Shown here: one piece after another, positions 54,942-63,460 of the stretch
Position numbering within the stretch: the stretch's first letter is position 1
How the letters are laid out: each line of letters starts with the position of its first letter
Assembly: GCF_003269035.1 (NCBI RefSeq)
Contig: NZ_QLTK01000022.1
Location: 1 to 64,000 of the forward strand
DNA from: Paraburkholderia bryophila
Lineage (GTDB): Bacteria > Pseudomonadota > Gammaproteobacteria > Burkholderiales > Burkholderiaceae
Direction: 5' to 3'
DNA length: 64,000 nt
Made by a program: the position numbers and the translations under genes
The notes under the pieces: generated by a model
Databases searched by the model: none
What the model was told of the DNA's origin: nothing
The model's input: the letters and a program-made list of their open reading frames with translations, nothing else

Positions 54942-55451
54942 ATGATGTCCAAACTTCGTTTCGCCTTTGCCGTATTGATGGTCGGTGCGCTGGCCGCGTG
55001 TCACTCGGGCGTCAAGCTCGACGAAAACGCTAACAAGGGTGGTGCAGTCTCGACGCAACCGAACCCGACCGATGTCGCGCAGGTCAACGTCGATCCGCTG
55101 AACGATCCGAACAGCCCGCTGGCCAAGCGCAGCATTTACTTCGACTTCGACAGCTATTCGGTCAAGGACGACTACCAGTCGCTGCTGCAACAACACGCGC
55201 AATACCTGAAGAGCCATCCGGAACGTCACGTCCTGATCCAGGGCAACACCGACGAACGCGGCACCAGCGAGTACAACTTGGCACTCGGCCAGAAGCGTGC
55301 TGAAGCTGTGCGCCGTTCGCTGTCGCTGATGGGCGTGACGGACTCGCAAATGGAAGCCGTGAGCCTCGGCAAGGAAAAGCCGCAAGCTACGGGTCATGAC
55401 GAATCGTCGTGGGCACAAAACCGCCGCGCCGACCTCGTGTACCAACAGTAA
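54942..55451 (+). CDS. pal: Pal, peptidoglycan-associated lipoprotein
   Basis: 169 residues. Lipobox LAAC with the lipidated Cys at 20; OmpA-like domain from about 65 with IYFDFDSYSV and GNTDERGTSEYNLALGQKRAEAVRRSL. It anchors the outer membrane to peptidoglycan. Starts 32 bp after tolB. Confidence 0.97.
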   Translation: MMSKLRFAFAVLMVGALAACHSGVKLDENANKGGAVSTQPNPTDVAQVNVDPLNDPNSPLAKRSIYFDFDSYSVKDDYQSLLQQHAQYLKSHPERHVLIQGNTDERGTSEYNLALGQKRAEAVRRSLSLMGVTDSQMEAVSLGKEKPQATGHDESSWAQNRRADLVYQQ

Positions 55452-55461
55452 GTAACGGGTG

Positions 55462-56220
55462 ATGAGCCGAATGACGCATCGTTTCTCCTGGCTGCGGTTT
55501 GCCGCAGCGGCCTGTGTCGCAGGCACCGCCTTCGTGACGGTGCCCGCGCATGCGGGCATCTTCGACGACGATCAGGCCCGTCAGGCCATTCTCGATCTGC
55601 GTTCGAAGACCGATAGCCTGTCGAGCCAGTTGTCGGCGGCACAGCGTACGATCCTCGATCAGTCCAACCGTCTCGACCAGCTCAACCAGCAGGTCGCTAC
55701 GTTGCGTGGGCAGAACGAGGACATGGGCAACCAGCTCACCACACTGCAAAAACAGCAGAAGGACTACTACACCGATCTGGACACGCGTCTGAAGAAATTC
55801 GAGCCGCAGCAACAGACGGTGGACGGCGTCCAGGGTGAGGTTCAGCCGGGTGAAACCGATTCGTTCAACGCGGCTTCGCAGCAGTTCCGCAGTGGCGATT
55901 TCAAGAATGCGGCGGCGTCGTTCCGCACCTTCATCTCCAAGTATCCGAACAGCCCTTACCAGCCGACCGCGCAGTACTGGCTCGGCAACGCGCTGTATGC
56001 GCTGCGCGATTACAAGGGCTCGACGGCGACCTGGCAAGGTGTGGTGAAGAACTACCCGCAGCATCCGCGTGCGCCGGATTCACTGATGGCAATTGCGAAC
56101 AATCAGCTCGAGCAAGGTCAGAAGGCTGCGGCCAGGAAGACGCTTGAGCAGATCGTCGCGCAATACAGCGGCTCGGACGTCGCTCAGTCGGCTCAGAGCA
56201 AGCTGTCGCAGATCAAGTAG
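55462..56220 (+). CDS. cpoB: CpoB (YbgF), cell division coordinator
   Basis: 252 residues. Signal peptide (AAACVAGTAFVTVPAHA), a coiled coil at about 40-120, then TPR repeats (FNAASQQFRSGDFKNAAASFRTFISKYPNSPYQPTAQYWLGNALY). It couples Tol function with peptidoglycan synthesis at the septum. Start could also be GTG 55459 or ATG 55471. Confidence 0.94.
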   Translation: MSRMTHRFSWLRFAAAACVAGTAFVTVPAHAGIFDDDQARQAILDLRSKTDSLSSQLSAAQRTILDQSNRLDQLNQQVATLRGQNEDMGNQLTTLQKQQKDYYTDLDTRLKKFEPQQQTVDGVQGEVQPGETDSFNAASQQFRSGDFKNAAASFRTFISKYPNSPYQPTAQYWLGNALYALRDYKGSTATWQGVVKNYPQHPRAPDSLMAIANNQLEQGQKAAARKTLEQIVAQYSGSDVAQSAQSKLSQIK

Positions 56221-56297
56221 TTCCGATGGTTGCGATGGCTGAGTAGCAGGCAGTAACGCGCAGTGTCCGACGTCATAGCCACGCGCGCCTCTCGCTG

Positions 56298-56327
56298 AAA
56301 AGCCCGGGTAGCGATACCCGGGCTTTT
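56298..56327 (+). terminator. Terminator of the tol-pal operon
   Basis: Perfect 13-bp stem AAAAGCCCGGGTA (56298-56310) and TACCCGGGCTTTT (56315-56327), loop GCGA, 77 bp after the cpoB stop. The symmetric A and T runs allow use in both directions. Confidence 0.92.
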
Positions 56328-56411
56328 CACTATATGAAGCGCCGGCAATGCATTGAGTCACTGTGGGTTGACAGCTCGCAAAGGCTATCGCTATAATCTC
56401 GCTTCTCTTTT

Positions 56412-56487
56412 GGGTCGTTAGCTCAGCTGGTAGAGCAGCGGACTTTTAATCCGTTGGTCACAGGTTCGAATCCCGTACGGCCTACCA
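56412..56487 (+). tRNA. tRNA-Lys(UUU)
   Basis: 76 bases ending in encoded CCA. Cloverleaf: acceptor GGGTCGT with ACGGCCT (two wobble pairs), D-arm GCTC..GAGC, anticodon stem CGGA..TCCG with loop CTTTTAA and anticodon TTT at 56445-56447, T-arm with GTTCGAATC. From 56439 onward the 3' part is repeated exactly at 63673-63723, so this gene is the integration site of the adjacent element. Confidence 0.96.
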
Positions 56488-56489
56488 AA
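56439..56489 (+). repeat. attL, 51-bp direct repeat in tRNA-Lys
   Basis: Exact match, 51 bases, to 63673-63723, covering the tRNA from the anticodon stem through CCA plus two A. The element has kept the tRNA whole on this side. Confidence 0.93.
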
Positions 56490-56496
56490 GACATGA

Positions 56497-56524
56497 AGGG
56501 CTCAGCGCAAGCTGAGCCCTTTTT
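56497..56524 (+). terminator. Terminator after tRNA-Lys at attL
   Basis: Stem AGGGCTCAGC (56497-56506) and GCTGAGCCCT (56511-56520), loop GCAA, then T5. It lies inside the element and takes over the job of the original tRNA terminator, which is now beyond attR. Confidence 0.88.
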
Positions 56525-56525
56525 C

Positions 56526-56557
56526 TTTGCTCCGCAAAACACGGTTTGCTCCGCAAA
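56526..56557. promoter_or_regulatory. Paired 13-bp repeats, probable integrase arm sites near attL
   Basis: TTTGCTCCGCAAA occurs at 56526-56538 and 56545-56557, identical and 19 bp apart. The same box occurs near attR. Position and repetition fit arm-type binding sites of a tyrosine recombinase; not tested. Confidence 0.65.
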
Positions 56558-56690
56558 TCTTCGATTGTTCTACAATGGCGCCGACCATCAGCGCCGGGCC
56601 GGCGCCGAGACTCATACAAAAAATCAAGCGCCGCGAGCATTCGTAATCGCAGTAGCTCGCTGACAAATCGACAACAAAGAACGATTCCAA

Positions 56691-57563
56691 ATGGCTGCGA
56701 GCATCCAACTCACACTCGACGGCGGACTGCTGCAAGGTCCGCACAACGTTACGGTCCGTACGCTGAGTCGGTCCATGACGAGTATCCAAGCGGCAGTAGA
56801 CCGAGCCTTCCTCGATATCCGCTTCGGGCAAGTCTTTAAGCATGCGAGGCTCAGAGTAGTTGACTACGCCGATGCCGATTTCCTTGTCGGCGAAATGTAT
56901 GAAGGCAGCTTCGTAATCGACTTTCTGTCCGATCGCGGCGGACCGATCGTTCGGCGCATGATCGAAGCGATCAAAAATCCGTACGAGCAAGCTGTTGCGG
57001 GAGCAGATCAGGAAGTACACGATATTGCGAGGCAGATTGAAGGCGTCAAAGGTCAGGTGCTAAACAACATCGTGCATCCCCAAGCCTACGAGGACTTTCT
57101 CAACGCGCCGGATCCTGAAGCGACCCGCGCCTACGGAGATAGATCGATAACGAAGAACATCGATCATATGTTAACCCCGGTGCGCAAAATCGAGGATGCA
57201 ACCCTGAAGCTCACCATGAAAGCAAGCGACGAGGAAGGGGCGCAAACTTTTGATTTTAATCCGGCCATCGCAAGTGACTTCTCCCGTATCGTCAGCAGCC
57301 GCAAACTCGGTGCCCCGGTGATCTTTCGAGGTAGTCTGAGAGCCTTGGATCGCGGACACCGAAAATCAAATTTCAAAGGAAAGTTTACTAACTTTGTCAA
57401 TAACAAGGACATGATCCTTCAAATTCAATCGGAAGCAGACTTGGTTCAACTGGTCCCCTATCTGAACGAAGAAGAAATGACTATCATCGCCTGCCCAATT
57501 ATTGAATACGATGCCTTTGATCCAAACGCTGGCGATATCCAGTTTTTGAGCATTGTTCCATGA
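56691..57563 (+). CDS. Cargo protein A, unknown function (290 aa)
   Basis: 290 residues, soluble, no signal peptide. The N-terminal half is probably beta-rich, with IQLTLDGGLLQGPHNVTVRTL..SIQAAVDRAFLDI and later YEGSFVIDFLSDRGGP. A helical stretch at about 95-135 and a second beta-rich part (FDFNPAIASDFSRIVSSRK; PVIFRGSLRALDRG; MTIIACPIIEYDAF) follow. The LDGG...S.....GSF.IDF pattern faintly recalls an uncharacterised family I know as DUF7946; unverified. Its stop overlaps the start of the membrane protein (ATGA), so the two form one unit. A TACAAT -10-like box is at 56571-56576. Confidence 0.75.
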   Translation: MAASIQLTLDGGLLQGPHNVTVRTLSRSMTSIQAAVDRAFLDIRFGQVFKHARLRVVDYADADFLVGEMYEGSFVIDFLSDRGGPIVRRMIEAIKNPYEQAVAGADQEVHDIARQIEGVKGQVLNNIVHPQAYEDFLNAPDPEATRAYGDRSITKNIDHMLTPVRKIEDATLKLTMKASDEEGAQTFDFNPAIASDFSRIVSSRKLGAPVIFRGSLRALDRGHRKSNFKGKFTNFVNNKDMILQIQSEADLVQLVPYLNEEEMTIIACPIIEYDAFDPNAGDIQFLSIVP

Positions 57564-58255
57564 GCGAAAAAACAACCGATAAGATCAAGGAGCAATGCCT
57601 AGAGACGATACTGAGTGTCGTCCCAATGGGACAATTTATTTTCGTCCTTGCAACAGCCGTAATCCTGTTCCGCATAGATGCGAACGGAGCAGCCTCACCA
57701 ATCCTCGCTTTAAAAGACCTTGGAATTAAAGGACTCGTCGGCTTCGAAAAGGGGCAGTTTTGGTTGATAGGCGCTCTATATATACTTGCGTCTTTTTTTC
57801 TCGCTCTACTCAACGATTATCTTTTCAAACTAGGGCTGAAACGATCTTATGACGCAAGCAAAGTTCTCAGCAAAATCGACGGCTGGATGGCGCGATCCAA
57901 TACGGCAATGGACCGAGCCGACAAAGACTTGCGAACGTCAGTCCACGATTCGATATCGAAGGAGCTAGACAAGAGAATTTCGCGCTACCGATCAAAAAGG
58001 CTTCTTTGCGAAATGTCCATCTCATTTGGATTGACGATTATTTATGCTTCCGCGTACCTGTGTCTGCGCAATACGTCTGCATTCGGACACATCCATTTTT
58101 CTACAGTCGATTTCTTAGCCACTGTTTTCTGCTTCGTTGTGGGGTGGGCTCATCATCGCTCATCCGTGATTTACGCAATACGAAAAATAATTCCGCTACA
58201 AGTTTATCTCAGCGCTTCGACGGGCGAACTGGCATTCTTCATTGATATTGATTGA
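57560..58255 (+). CDS. Cargo protein B, four-helix membrane protein (231 aa)
   Basis: 231 residues. Hydrophobic segments at about 18-38, 66-86, 151-169 and 180-198; between the second and third lies a charged, probably helical cytosolic region (about 88-148) with many Lys, Arg and Asp. The C-terminus is a short soluble tail. Codon use is clearly more A/T-rich than in backbone genes. Coupled to protein A by a 4-bp overlap. A soluble sensor with a membrane effector is a common layout of phage-defence pairs, but no known family is recognised here. Confidence 0.75.
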   Translation: MSEKTTDKIKEQCLETILSVVPMGQFIFVLATAVILFRIDANGAASPILALKDLGIKGLVGFEKGQFWLIGALYILASFFLALLNDYLFKLGLKRSYDASKVLSKIDGWMARSNTAMDRADKDLRTSVHDSISKELDKRISRYRSKRLLCEMSISFGLTIIYASAYLCLRNTSAFGHIHFSTVDFLATVFCFVVGWAHHRSSVIYAIRKIIPLQVYLSASTGELAFFIDID

Positions 58256-58286
58256 TTCCACACGACTTAGCGGCCGAACGTCGCCG

Positions 58287-59366
58287 CTATTTTGTCGGAT
58301 CGACCCTATCTCCTTTACGCTCCCTCACGTAATGTTCAGTCATTTGCAAAGACTTGTGGCCAAGTTGACGCTGAGCTGCGCGAATATCGCCCGACGATTC
58401 GGCTTTATCTGTCCCAGCCTTTGCACGTAGATCGCGGAACTGGAACAGGTCTTTCTCCACGTTGGCCGCGAGCCGCGCCCGATCAAAGCGAAACCGTAGT
58501 GCGTCGCGCATCAGTCGCTCACCCGTTTCATTCACGACAAAGAAGTCACATTTCGATTGGCACGCCAGCTTGCGCTCGCGGATTCGCTGAATTACTACGG
58601 CAAGATCGCCCGAGACTGTGATGCGCAGCTTCTTACCTCGCTTGCCCTGCTCCACCCACAGCTCCCCCGCCCGTATATCGCTCTCAGCAAACTTTAACGT
58701 ATCCGCTGGGCGCTGCCCGGTTAGATAGGCTAGATCCATCGCATCACGCGTCGGTTGGTCCGCCACGGACCACACACGCTGAAATATGTCGTCCTCGACG
58801 TAGACCGTCCGCCCTTCCTCTTTATGCCGCCGAACGCCCACACAAGGATTAACTGCGTCCGTGATGCCATGTTCACGTGCGAAGTTAAAGATGTGCGAAA
58901 ACAACGCAATCTCTCGATTCCCCCGGACATGGCCAGGCCGAATCGGAACCACCCTGTTCTGTGCGACGTACCATTGCCGAGCTTGGTCGCCGCGCCACGC
59001 AAGATATTGCTTCACGTGAACCGGCCTAATTTCATGAAGTTGCGCCGGCGGATCGTCAAAAAACCTGTAGAGATTCGCTAGCTCAAGCATATTGTCCCGC
59101 TGTGTACGACGCGCTTTCGTGGGCAATACTTCGCGTACGTAACGCTCGGCCGCATACCTGAACGTTACCAGCTCCGAGTGCCTGTCGCGCCCTTGAGCCT
59201 CTAGCTCAGACCATTTCCTCACCGCCTCGATAAAATCTGCCCCCAACGGCACCTCGCGGCGCGGAACGCCACCTACATCAAAATAGTAATAAACAACGCC
59301 GCTGCGTTGCTTGCGAGCACGCATGCCAGGCGGCAGGTTAAGGTTCTTCGACGGACGACGGCCCAT
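58287..59366 (-). CDS. int: Tyrosine recombinase (integrase)
   Basis: 359 residues from ATG 59366. N-terminal arm-binding segment (PPGMRARKQRSGVVYYYFDVGG), SAM-like core-binding domain (about 65-175), catalytic domain with R219 in TGQRPADTLKF, R314 in FRDLRAKAGT, H337 in LGHKS and the nucleophile Y346 in TEHYVR. The usual His of HxxR is replaced by Arg in FRDLR, a change seen in some phage integrases. It converges on cargo gene B with a 31-bp gap and should catalyse integration at tRNA-Lys. Confidence 0.92.
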   Translation of the reverse strand: MGRRPSKNLNLPPGMRARKQRSGVVYYYFDVGGVPRREVPLGADFIEAVRKWSELEAQGRDRHSELVTFRYAAERYVREVLPTKARRTQRDNMLELANLYRFFDDPPAQLHEIRPVHVKQYLAWRGDQARQWYVAQNRVVPIRPGHVRGNREIALFSHIFNFAREHGITDAVNPCVGVRRHKEEGRTVYVEDDIFQRVWSVADQPTRDAMDLAYLTGQRPADTLKFAESDIRAGELWVEQGKRGKKLRITVSGDLAVVIQRIRERKLACQSKCDFFVVNETGERLMRDALRFRFDRARLAANVEKDLFQFRDLRAKAGTDKAESSGDIRAAQRQLGHKSLQMTEHYVRERKGDRVDPTK

Positions 59367-59367
59367 G

Positions 59368-59577
59368 TCAACCCACCACGACACGAGGTTGCCACACAGC
59401 GCGAGGCGCGCGTTCGCTTACGACCGGTGTTCTACCTTCGACGGCGACGCGTGCGACAACTGGCTGCCCCAGCGCATTGACAAAGAAGGGAACGGCCATA
59501 GAACGCAAAGCCTGTATCTGCTTCGCTTTCACTTTTCTACCCGTAAGTTGTACTAATTCTTGTGGTGAAAGAAACAT
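59368..59577 (-). CDS. DUF4224 protein, integrase-associated
   Basis: 69 residues from ATG 59577: MFLSPQELVQLTGRKVKAKQ then LRSMAVPFFVNALGQPVVARV, the DUF4224 pattern. Such small proteins are often encoded just before phage or satellite integrases, as here (stop and integrase start nearly touch). A DNA-binding, excisionase-like role is plausible but inferred. Confidence 0.82.
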   Translation of the reverse strand: MFLSPQELVQLTGRKVKAKQIQALRSMAVPFFVNALGQPVVARVAVEGRTPVVSERAPRAVWQPRVVVG

Positions 59578-59588
59578 ATCGCAATCGC

Positions 59589-60368
59589 TCAATTTTCCCG
59601 AGTGGACAACCAAAAACACCCTAGCTCTTGATTCCAATATGCTTGACATCTGTCGAGAGTTGACCCAACTCTAAGGGCGGAATCGAAAACCAGCTTAATC
59701 GCATCGACAGGGCTATCGGCTAACAGATGCGCAATCGGCAAATCCTCCGGAACAGCAATGCCTCTGCTCGTCCAATATCGCTTCTCGTTCACTGCGTGCT
59801 CCGCGAAGTCCTTCGTCATGTACTTGCATAGGTACGACGCCAACTTATGGCGCAGTCCCTTTTCTCGGAACGGGTTGCGTACGTCGATATTTCCATTGTC
59901 CTGCCCCACGACGCTTCGCCAAATTGCACGCAAGACCCGATAGTTTTGGCGCCCCTTTACAGCGACATGCAGATGCCATGCCCCGCGCTTCTGGCGTTCA
60001 GCGACGGCAACATACTGAAAATCGACCAGGCGGCCAAGACGTCTGCGTAGAGCGTCAAAATCCTTTTTCAGCCGGTCCTTGTCGGTCATGTTTTCACGGT
60101 AAGTCAGGGTAATCATCCGGTCAGCGCGAATCGCTTTGCAACGAAGCCTCACCTGCTTCTTCGCGCGCTTAGCTGCATCCATCTGGTTCTGCTCTGTGTT
60201 CTCCGACTCACCGCGTTTAGCCCGAGGCAATGTACTCAGGTGCTGAGCACCCATATAACGATCGAATCGAGTCGCCGTTACCTCCACCTGACCATCACCA
60301 AAATTGCGCCCGCGGACCACCCATTCGCGGCGAAACGCCGAGAAATTGCCTATACTGTCGTCGTGCAT
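59589..60368 (-). CDS. rep: Rolling-circle replication initiator (HUH endonuclease)
   Basis: 259 residues. Rep motif 1 is MITLTYR (88-91), the metal motif is WHLHV with H132 and H134, and the nucleophile region is KLASYLCKYMTKDF with Y179 and Y183 around K182. The domain matches rolling-circle Rep proteins of small phages and plasmids. It would nick the circular element at its origin to start replication. The N-terminal 60 residues and a C-terminal tail are outside the domain. It lies 11 bp upstream of the DUF4224 gene and on the same strand. Confidence 0.85.
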   Translation of the reverse strand: MHDDSIGNFSAFRREWVVRGRNFGDGQVEVTATRFDRYMGAQHLSTLPRAKRGESENTEQNQMDAAKRAKKQVRLRCKAIRADRMITLTYRENMTDKDRLKKDFDALRRRLGRLVDFQYVAVAERQKRGAWHLHVAVKGRQNYRVLRAIWRSVVGQDNGNIDVRNPFREKGLRHKLASYLCKYMTKDFAEHAVNEKRYWTSRGIAVPEDLPIAHLLADSPVDAIKLVFDSALRVGSTLDRCQAYWNQELGCFWLSTREN

Positions 60369-60398
60369 TGCAACTAGTCCTTGTAATGCTGTTGTACG

Positions 60399-60433
60399 AG
60401 CCTCGAACCGTTGCAGCGGTCGGGGCTTTTTTT
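60399..60433 (+). terminator. Plus-strand terminator antisense to the rep leader
   Basis: AGCCTCGAACCG (60399-60410) can pair with CGGTCGGGGCT (60417-60427) with one bulge and one mismatch; seven T follow (60427-60433). It lies 31 bp upstream of the rep start and is oriented against rep, with no plus-strand gene before it. A short countertranscript is possible. Confidence 0.6.
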
Positions 60434-60463
60434 ATTGCCGTTTCCTACAAAACATCGCGCCAC

Positions 60464-60694
60464 CTACGACCGACGCCCCCGCAAACGCGGCCGCCTACCG
60501 CGCACCGGCAATACCACCGGACCCAGAAGGTCAATAGGCCTCAGACGACATCGAACGATGAACCTTCGACCGCTCTTCACCCGCTTAACCAACTTATAAC
60601 GCCAGCCCTTCGCTGCTGCGACACTCACCATCTTGGGCCGCCACGAACTGAAAAACCTTTTGGCTAGCTTTGACGCCAATCTCTCGCGCATCAT
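60464..60694 (-). CDS. Small very basic protein upstream of rep (76 aa)
   Basis: 76 residues, rich in Arg and Lys over the whole length (MMRERLASKLAKRFFSSW; KGWRYKLVKRVKSGRRF), without Cys pairs or membrane helices. The start at 60694 has an AAGG site 5-6 bases before it. It would be the first gene of the minus-strand replication/integration series. DNA binding is suggested by charge only. Confidence 0.45.
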   Translation of the reverse strand: MMRERLASKLAKRFFSSWRPKMVSVAAAKGWRYKLVKRVKSGRRFIVRCRLRPIDLLGPVVLPVRGRRPRLRGRRS

Positions 60695-61030
60695 TTAGCC
60701 TTGTACGTTAAGTGTCCCTGATATAAATCTAGGCGCGCTTCGCGCGCCGGCTGTCCTCGCTGCCGCTGCGGGCAGGCGGCCGCACGAAGCACCCCTAATA
60801 CCCCACCGCAGGCAGCTTGGCATGGGCTTCGCCGACCTGCGGCCGCCTCTGCCCACACCAATAGCGTACGCGTCCACTACCGATGTCAAGGCCGAGCCGC
60901 TGCGCGGTCGGCTACGCCGAGCCCTGACATCGGCGGCCAGGCATCTGCCAACTTCACCGACAGCGGACCGCATACCGCCTCAAATCCTGTTGATCTGTAG
61001 GACAAGCACGATGTCAGACCGAGCCCTGTC
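60695..61030. other. Hairpin-rich non-coding region of the element
   Basis: 336 bases without a supported gene. It contains the perfect hairpin GGCGCGC-TTC-GCGCGCC (60732-60748), further GC-rich palindromic sequence to about 60860, and the inverted repeat CCGATGTCA (60882-60890)/TGACATCGG (60927-60935) enclosing GGCCGAGCC-type repeats. Location beside rep makes it a candidate replication origin or packaging site. Confidence 0.55.
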
Positions 61031-61134
61031 TGTTGACGGCCACCCAAAATTGACCCGGATGCAGGGAAAATTTTCATCGAAAATTGACCCACATGTTCGA
61101 ACGCCTGCTTGGGAAGCCAAGCGGGAGAACCGGA

Positions 61135-62661
61135 GTGATTACGGTGAGCATGTTGGCCAAGATCAGGCGGATGCATTTCCGCGATGGCATCCCGCTAAGG
61201 GATATTTCTAGACGCACCGGGTTGTCTAGAAACACGATCCGACGATGGCTTCGTGAGCCTGCAAATGAAGACCCGCATTATCCGAAGAGAGTCAACGCGA
61301 GCGTCGTTGACCCATGGTCGGAGCAGTTGCGTCTGTGGCTCGTCGCCGACTCCCGGCGATCAAAACGTGAGCGACGAACGGCAATGCAGATGTACGAGGC
61401 CTTGCGGGCCTCCGGATATGACGGGAGCTATGGACGCGTTTGCGCGTTTGTACGTCAGTGGAAAGACAAACGCGATCAAAACCCGCAGCGCGGCGCGTTT
61501 GTGCCCATGTCATTCGAATACGGCGAAGCGTTCCAGTTCGACTGGAGTTGCGAGTACGTCTTCATAAGTGGACTTCGTAGACGTATTGAAGTCGCCCATA
61601 TGAAGCTCGCGGCAAGCCGTGCGTTCTGGCTTGTGGCGTATCACATGCAAAGCCACGAAATGCTGTTCGATGCGCACGCCCGCTCCTTCACGGCGTTTGG
61701 AGGCATTCCGCGCCGCGGCATCTACGACAACATGAAAACCGCGGTAGACAGAGTCGGCCCGGGCAAGGAACGCGCTATCAATGCCCGGTTCCATGCAATG
61801 TGCAATCACTACCTGTTTGAACCCGAGTTCTGCAACCGGGCCGCTGGGTGGGAAAAAGGTATCGTCGAAAAGAACGTCCAGGACCGCCGTCGCCAGATCT
61901 GGTATGAGGCTCTACGAATCCGCTGGGAGTCGCTAGACGTACTCAACGTCTGGCTGTCAGAGCGATGCTATCAGGCATGGCATGAACTGCGGCATCCGCA
62001 ATGGCCGGAACTAACGGTTGCGGATGCATTGCAGGACGAACAGCCACGCCTGATGCAGAACCCGAAACCCTTCGACGGCTATATCGAACAACCCGTAAGG
62101 GTTTCGTCCACCAGCCTGATTCACTTCCAGCGCAATAGATACAGCGTACCCACCGAACACGCCAATCACGTCGTCAGCCTACGAATCTATCCGGCGTTCT
62201 TGAGCATCGTTGCCGACGGTGGCGAAATCGCAAGACATTCAAGGAGCTTTGATCGGTACCAGACCTTCTATGACTGGCGCCACTACATCGGCCTGGTTGC
62301 GAGAAAGCCTGGAGCGCTGCGCAACGGTGCTCCGTTCCTCACTATGCCGGAACCGATGCAGCGGCTGCAACGCCATCTACTGCGGCAGGAGGGCGGCGAT
62401 CGTGTGATGGTGCAGGTGCTATCAGCCACCCCCATACACGGCTTGGAAGCCGTGCTGGTTGCCGTCGAATTGGCATTGGAATCCGGCCGTCCCAGCGCTG
62501 ACCATGTGTTGAACATACTGGCCCGCCTGAAATCGCCGGCAACCCGACAGGGGGGGAAAGTACAAACAGCGATCAGGCTTCGTATCGAACCGCTCGCCGA
62601 CGTCGATCGCTACGAGCAACTTCGTTTGCAACCCGGCCAGGAGGATGATCATGTCGAATGA
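61135..62661 (+). CDS. istA: IS21-family transposase IstA
   Basis: 508 residues from GTG 61135 (GGGAG site upstream); ATG 61150 is an alternative. Helix-turn-helix near the start (IPLRDISRRTGLSRNTIRRWL), then a DDE integrase core with Asp in FQFDWSCEYV, Asp in IYDNMKTAV and Glu in GIVEKNV. A C-terminal Mu-type domain follows. The reading frame is intact, so the IS may still be active. Confidence 0.92.
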   Translation: MITVSMLAKIRRMHFRDGIPLRDISRRTGLSRNTIRRWLREPANEDPHYPKRVNASVVDPWSEQLRLWLVADSRRSKRERRTAMQMYEALRASGYDGSYGRVCAFVRQWKDKRDQNPQRGAFVPMSFEYGEAFQFDWSCEYVFISGLRRRIEVAHMKLAASRAFWLVAYHMQSHEMLFDAHARSFTAFGGIPRRGIYDNMKTAVDRVGPGKERAINARFHAMCNHYLFEPEFCNRAAGWEKGIVEKNVQDRRRQIWYEALRIRWESLDVLNVWLSERCYQAWHELRHPQWPELTVADALQDEQPRLMQNPKPFDGYIEQPVRVSSTSLIHFQRNRYSVPTEHANHVVSLRIYPAFLSIVADGGEIARHSRSFDRYQTFYDWRHYIGLVARKPGALRNGAPFLTMPEPMQRLQRHLLRQEGGDRVMVQVLSATPIHGLEAVLVAVELALESGRPSADHVLNILARLKSPATRQGGKVQTAIRLRIEPLADVDRYEQLRLQPGQEDDHVE

Positions 62662-63460
62662 GACCGCAGCACAGCTGAAAGCACTCAAACTCCACGGCAT
62701 GGCTCAGACATGGCCAGAATTGCTAGCGCAGGCCCGACATAACGAGTTCGACCCGGAGATGTTCATGCAAACGCTGCTGAAAGCTGAAGTTGCGGAACGC
62801 ACAGTCAGGTCGATCAACTATCAGATGGGCTCTGCGCGCTTCCCGGCTCATCGGGATCTGGCGGGTTTCGACTTCTCCCAGTCAAGCATCGACGAGGCAC
62901 TCGTACGTGAACTCCACACTGTCCGGTTCTGCGATTCAGCACAGAACATCGTGTTCATCGGCGGCCCAGGTACCGGGAAAACACATCTCGCAACAGCGCT
63001 CGGAATCGAGGCCATCCAGCGACATGCAAAGCGCGTCCGTTTCTTTACCACCGTGGAACTGGTCAACCAGCTTGAGGCTGAGCAAGTCGCCGGCAAACCT
63101 GGGCAACTTGCCACACGTCTGATGTATGTGGACGCTGTAATCCTGGACGAACTGGGATATTTGCCGTTCACTCAAAACGGTGGCGCACTTCTCTTCCACC
63201 TATTCTCCAAGCTTTACGAGCGAACGAGCATCATCGTCACAACCAACCTTAGCTTTACCGAGTGGTCGAGCGTATTTGGGGACGCAAAGATGACAACCGC
63301 GCTGCTCGACCGCCTCACCCATCACTGTCATATTGTGGAAACCGGCAACGATTCGTGGCGGTTCAGAAACAGCACGGCGGGGCAGCCCGCAAAGCGGGCT
63401 GCAACCCGTAAAAGCTCACCTAAAACAACTGAAAACACAGAAATTGAAGCCCCAGATTAG
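62651..63460 (+). CDS. istB: IS21-family helper ATPase IstB
   Basis: 269 residues, AAA+ ATPase of the DnaC/IstB type. Walker A GGPGTGKTHLATALG, Walker B AVILDELGYLPF, then TSIIVTTNLSFTEWSSVFGD. ATG 62651 has an AGGAGG site 6 bases before it and overlaps the end of istA by 11 bp. It assists target choice by IstA. Confidence 0.95.
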   Translation: MSNETAAQLKALKLHGMAQTWPELLAQARHNEFDPEMFMQTLLKAEVAERTVRSINYQMGSARFPAHRDLAGFDFSQSSIDEALVRELHTVRFCDSAQNIVFIGGPGTGKTHLATALGIEAIQRHAKRVRFFTTVELVNQLEAEQVAGKPGQLATRLMYVDAVILDELGYLPFTQNGGALLFHLFSKLYERTSIIVTTNLSFTEWSSVFGDAKMTTALLDRLTHHCHIVETGNDSWRFRNSTAGQPAKRAATRKSSPKTTENTEIEAPD

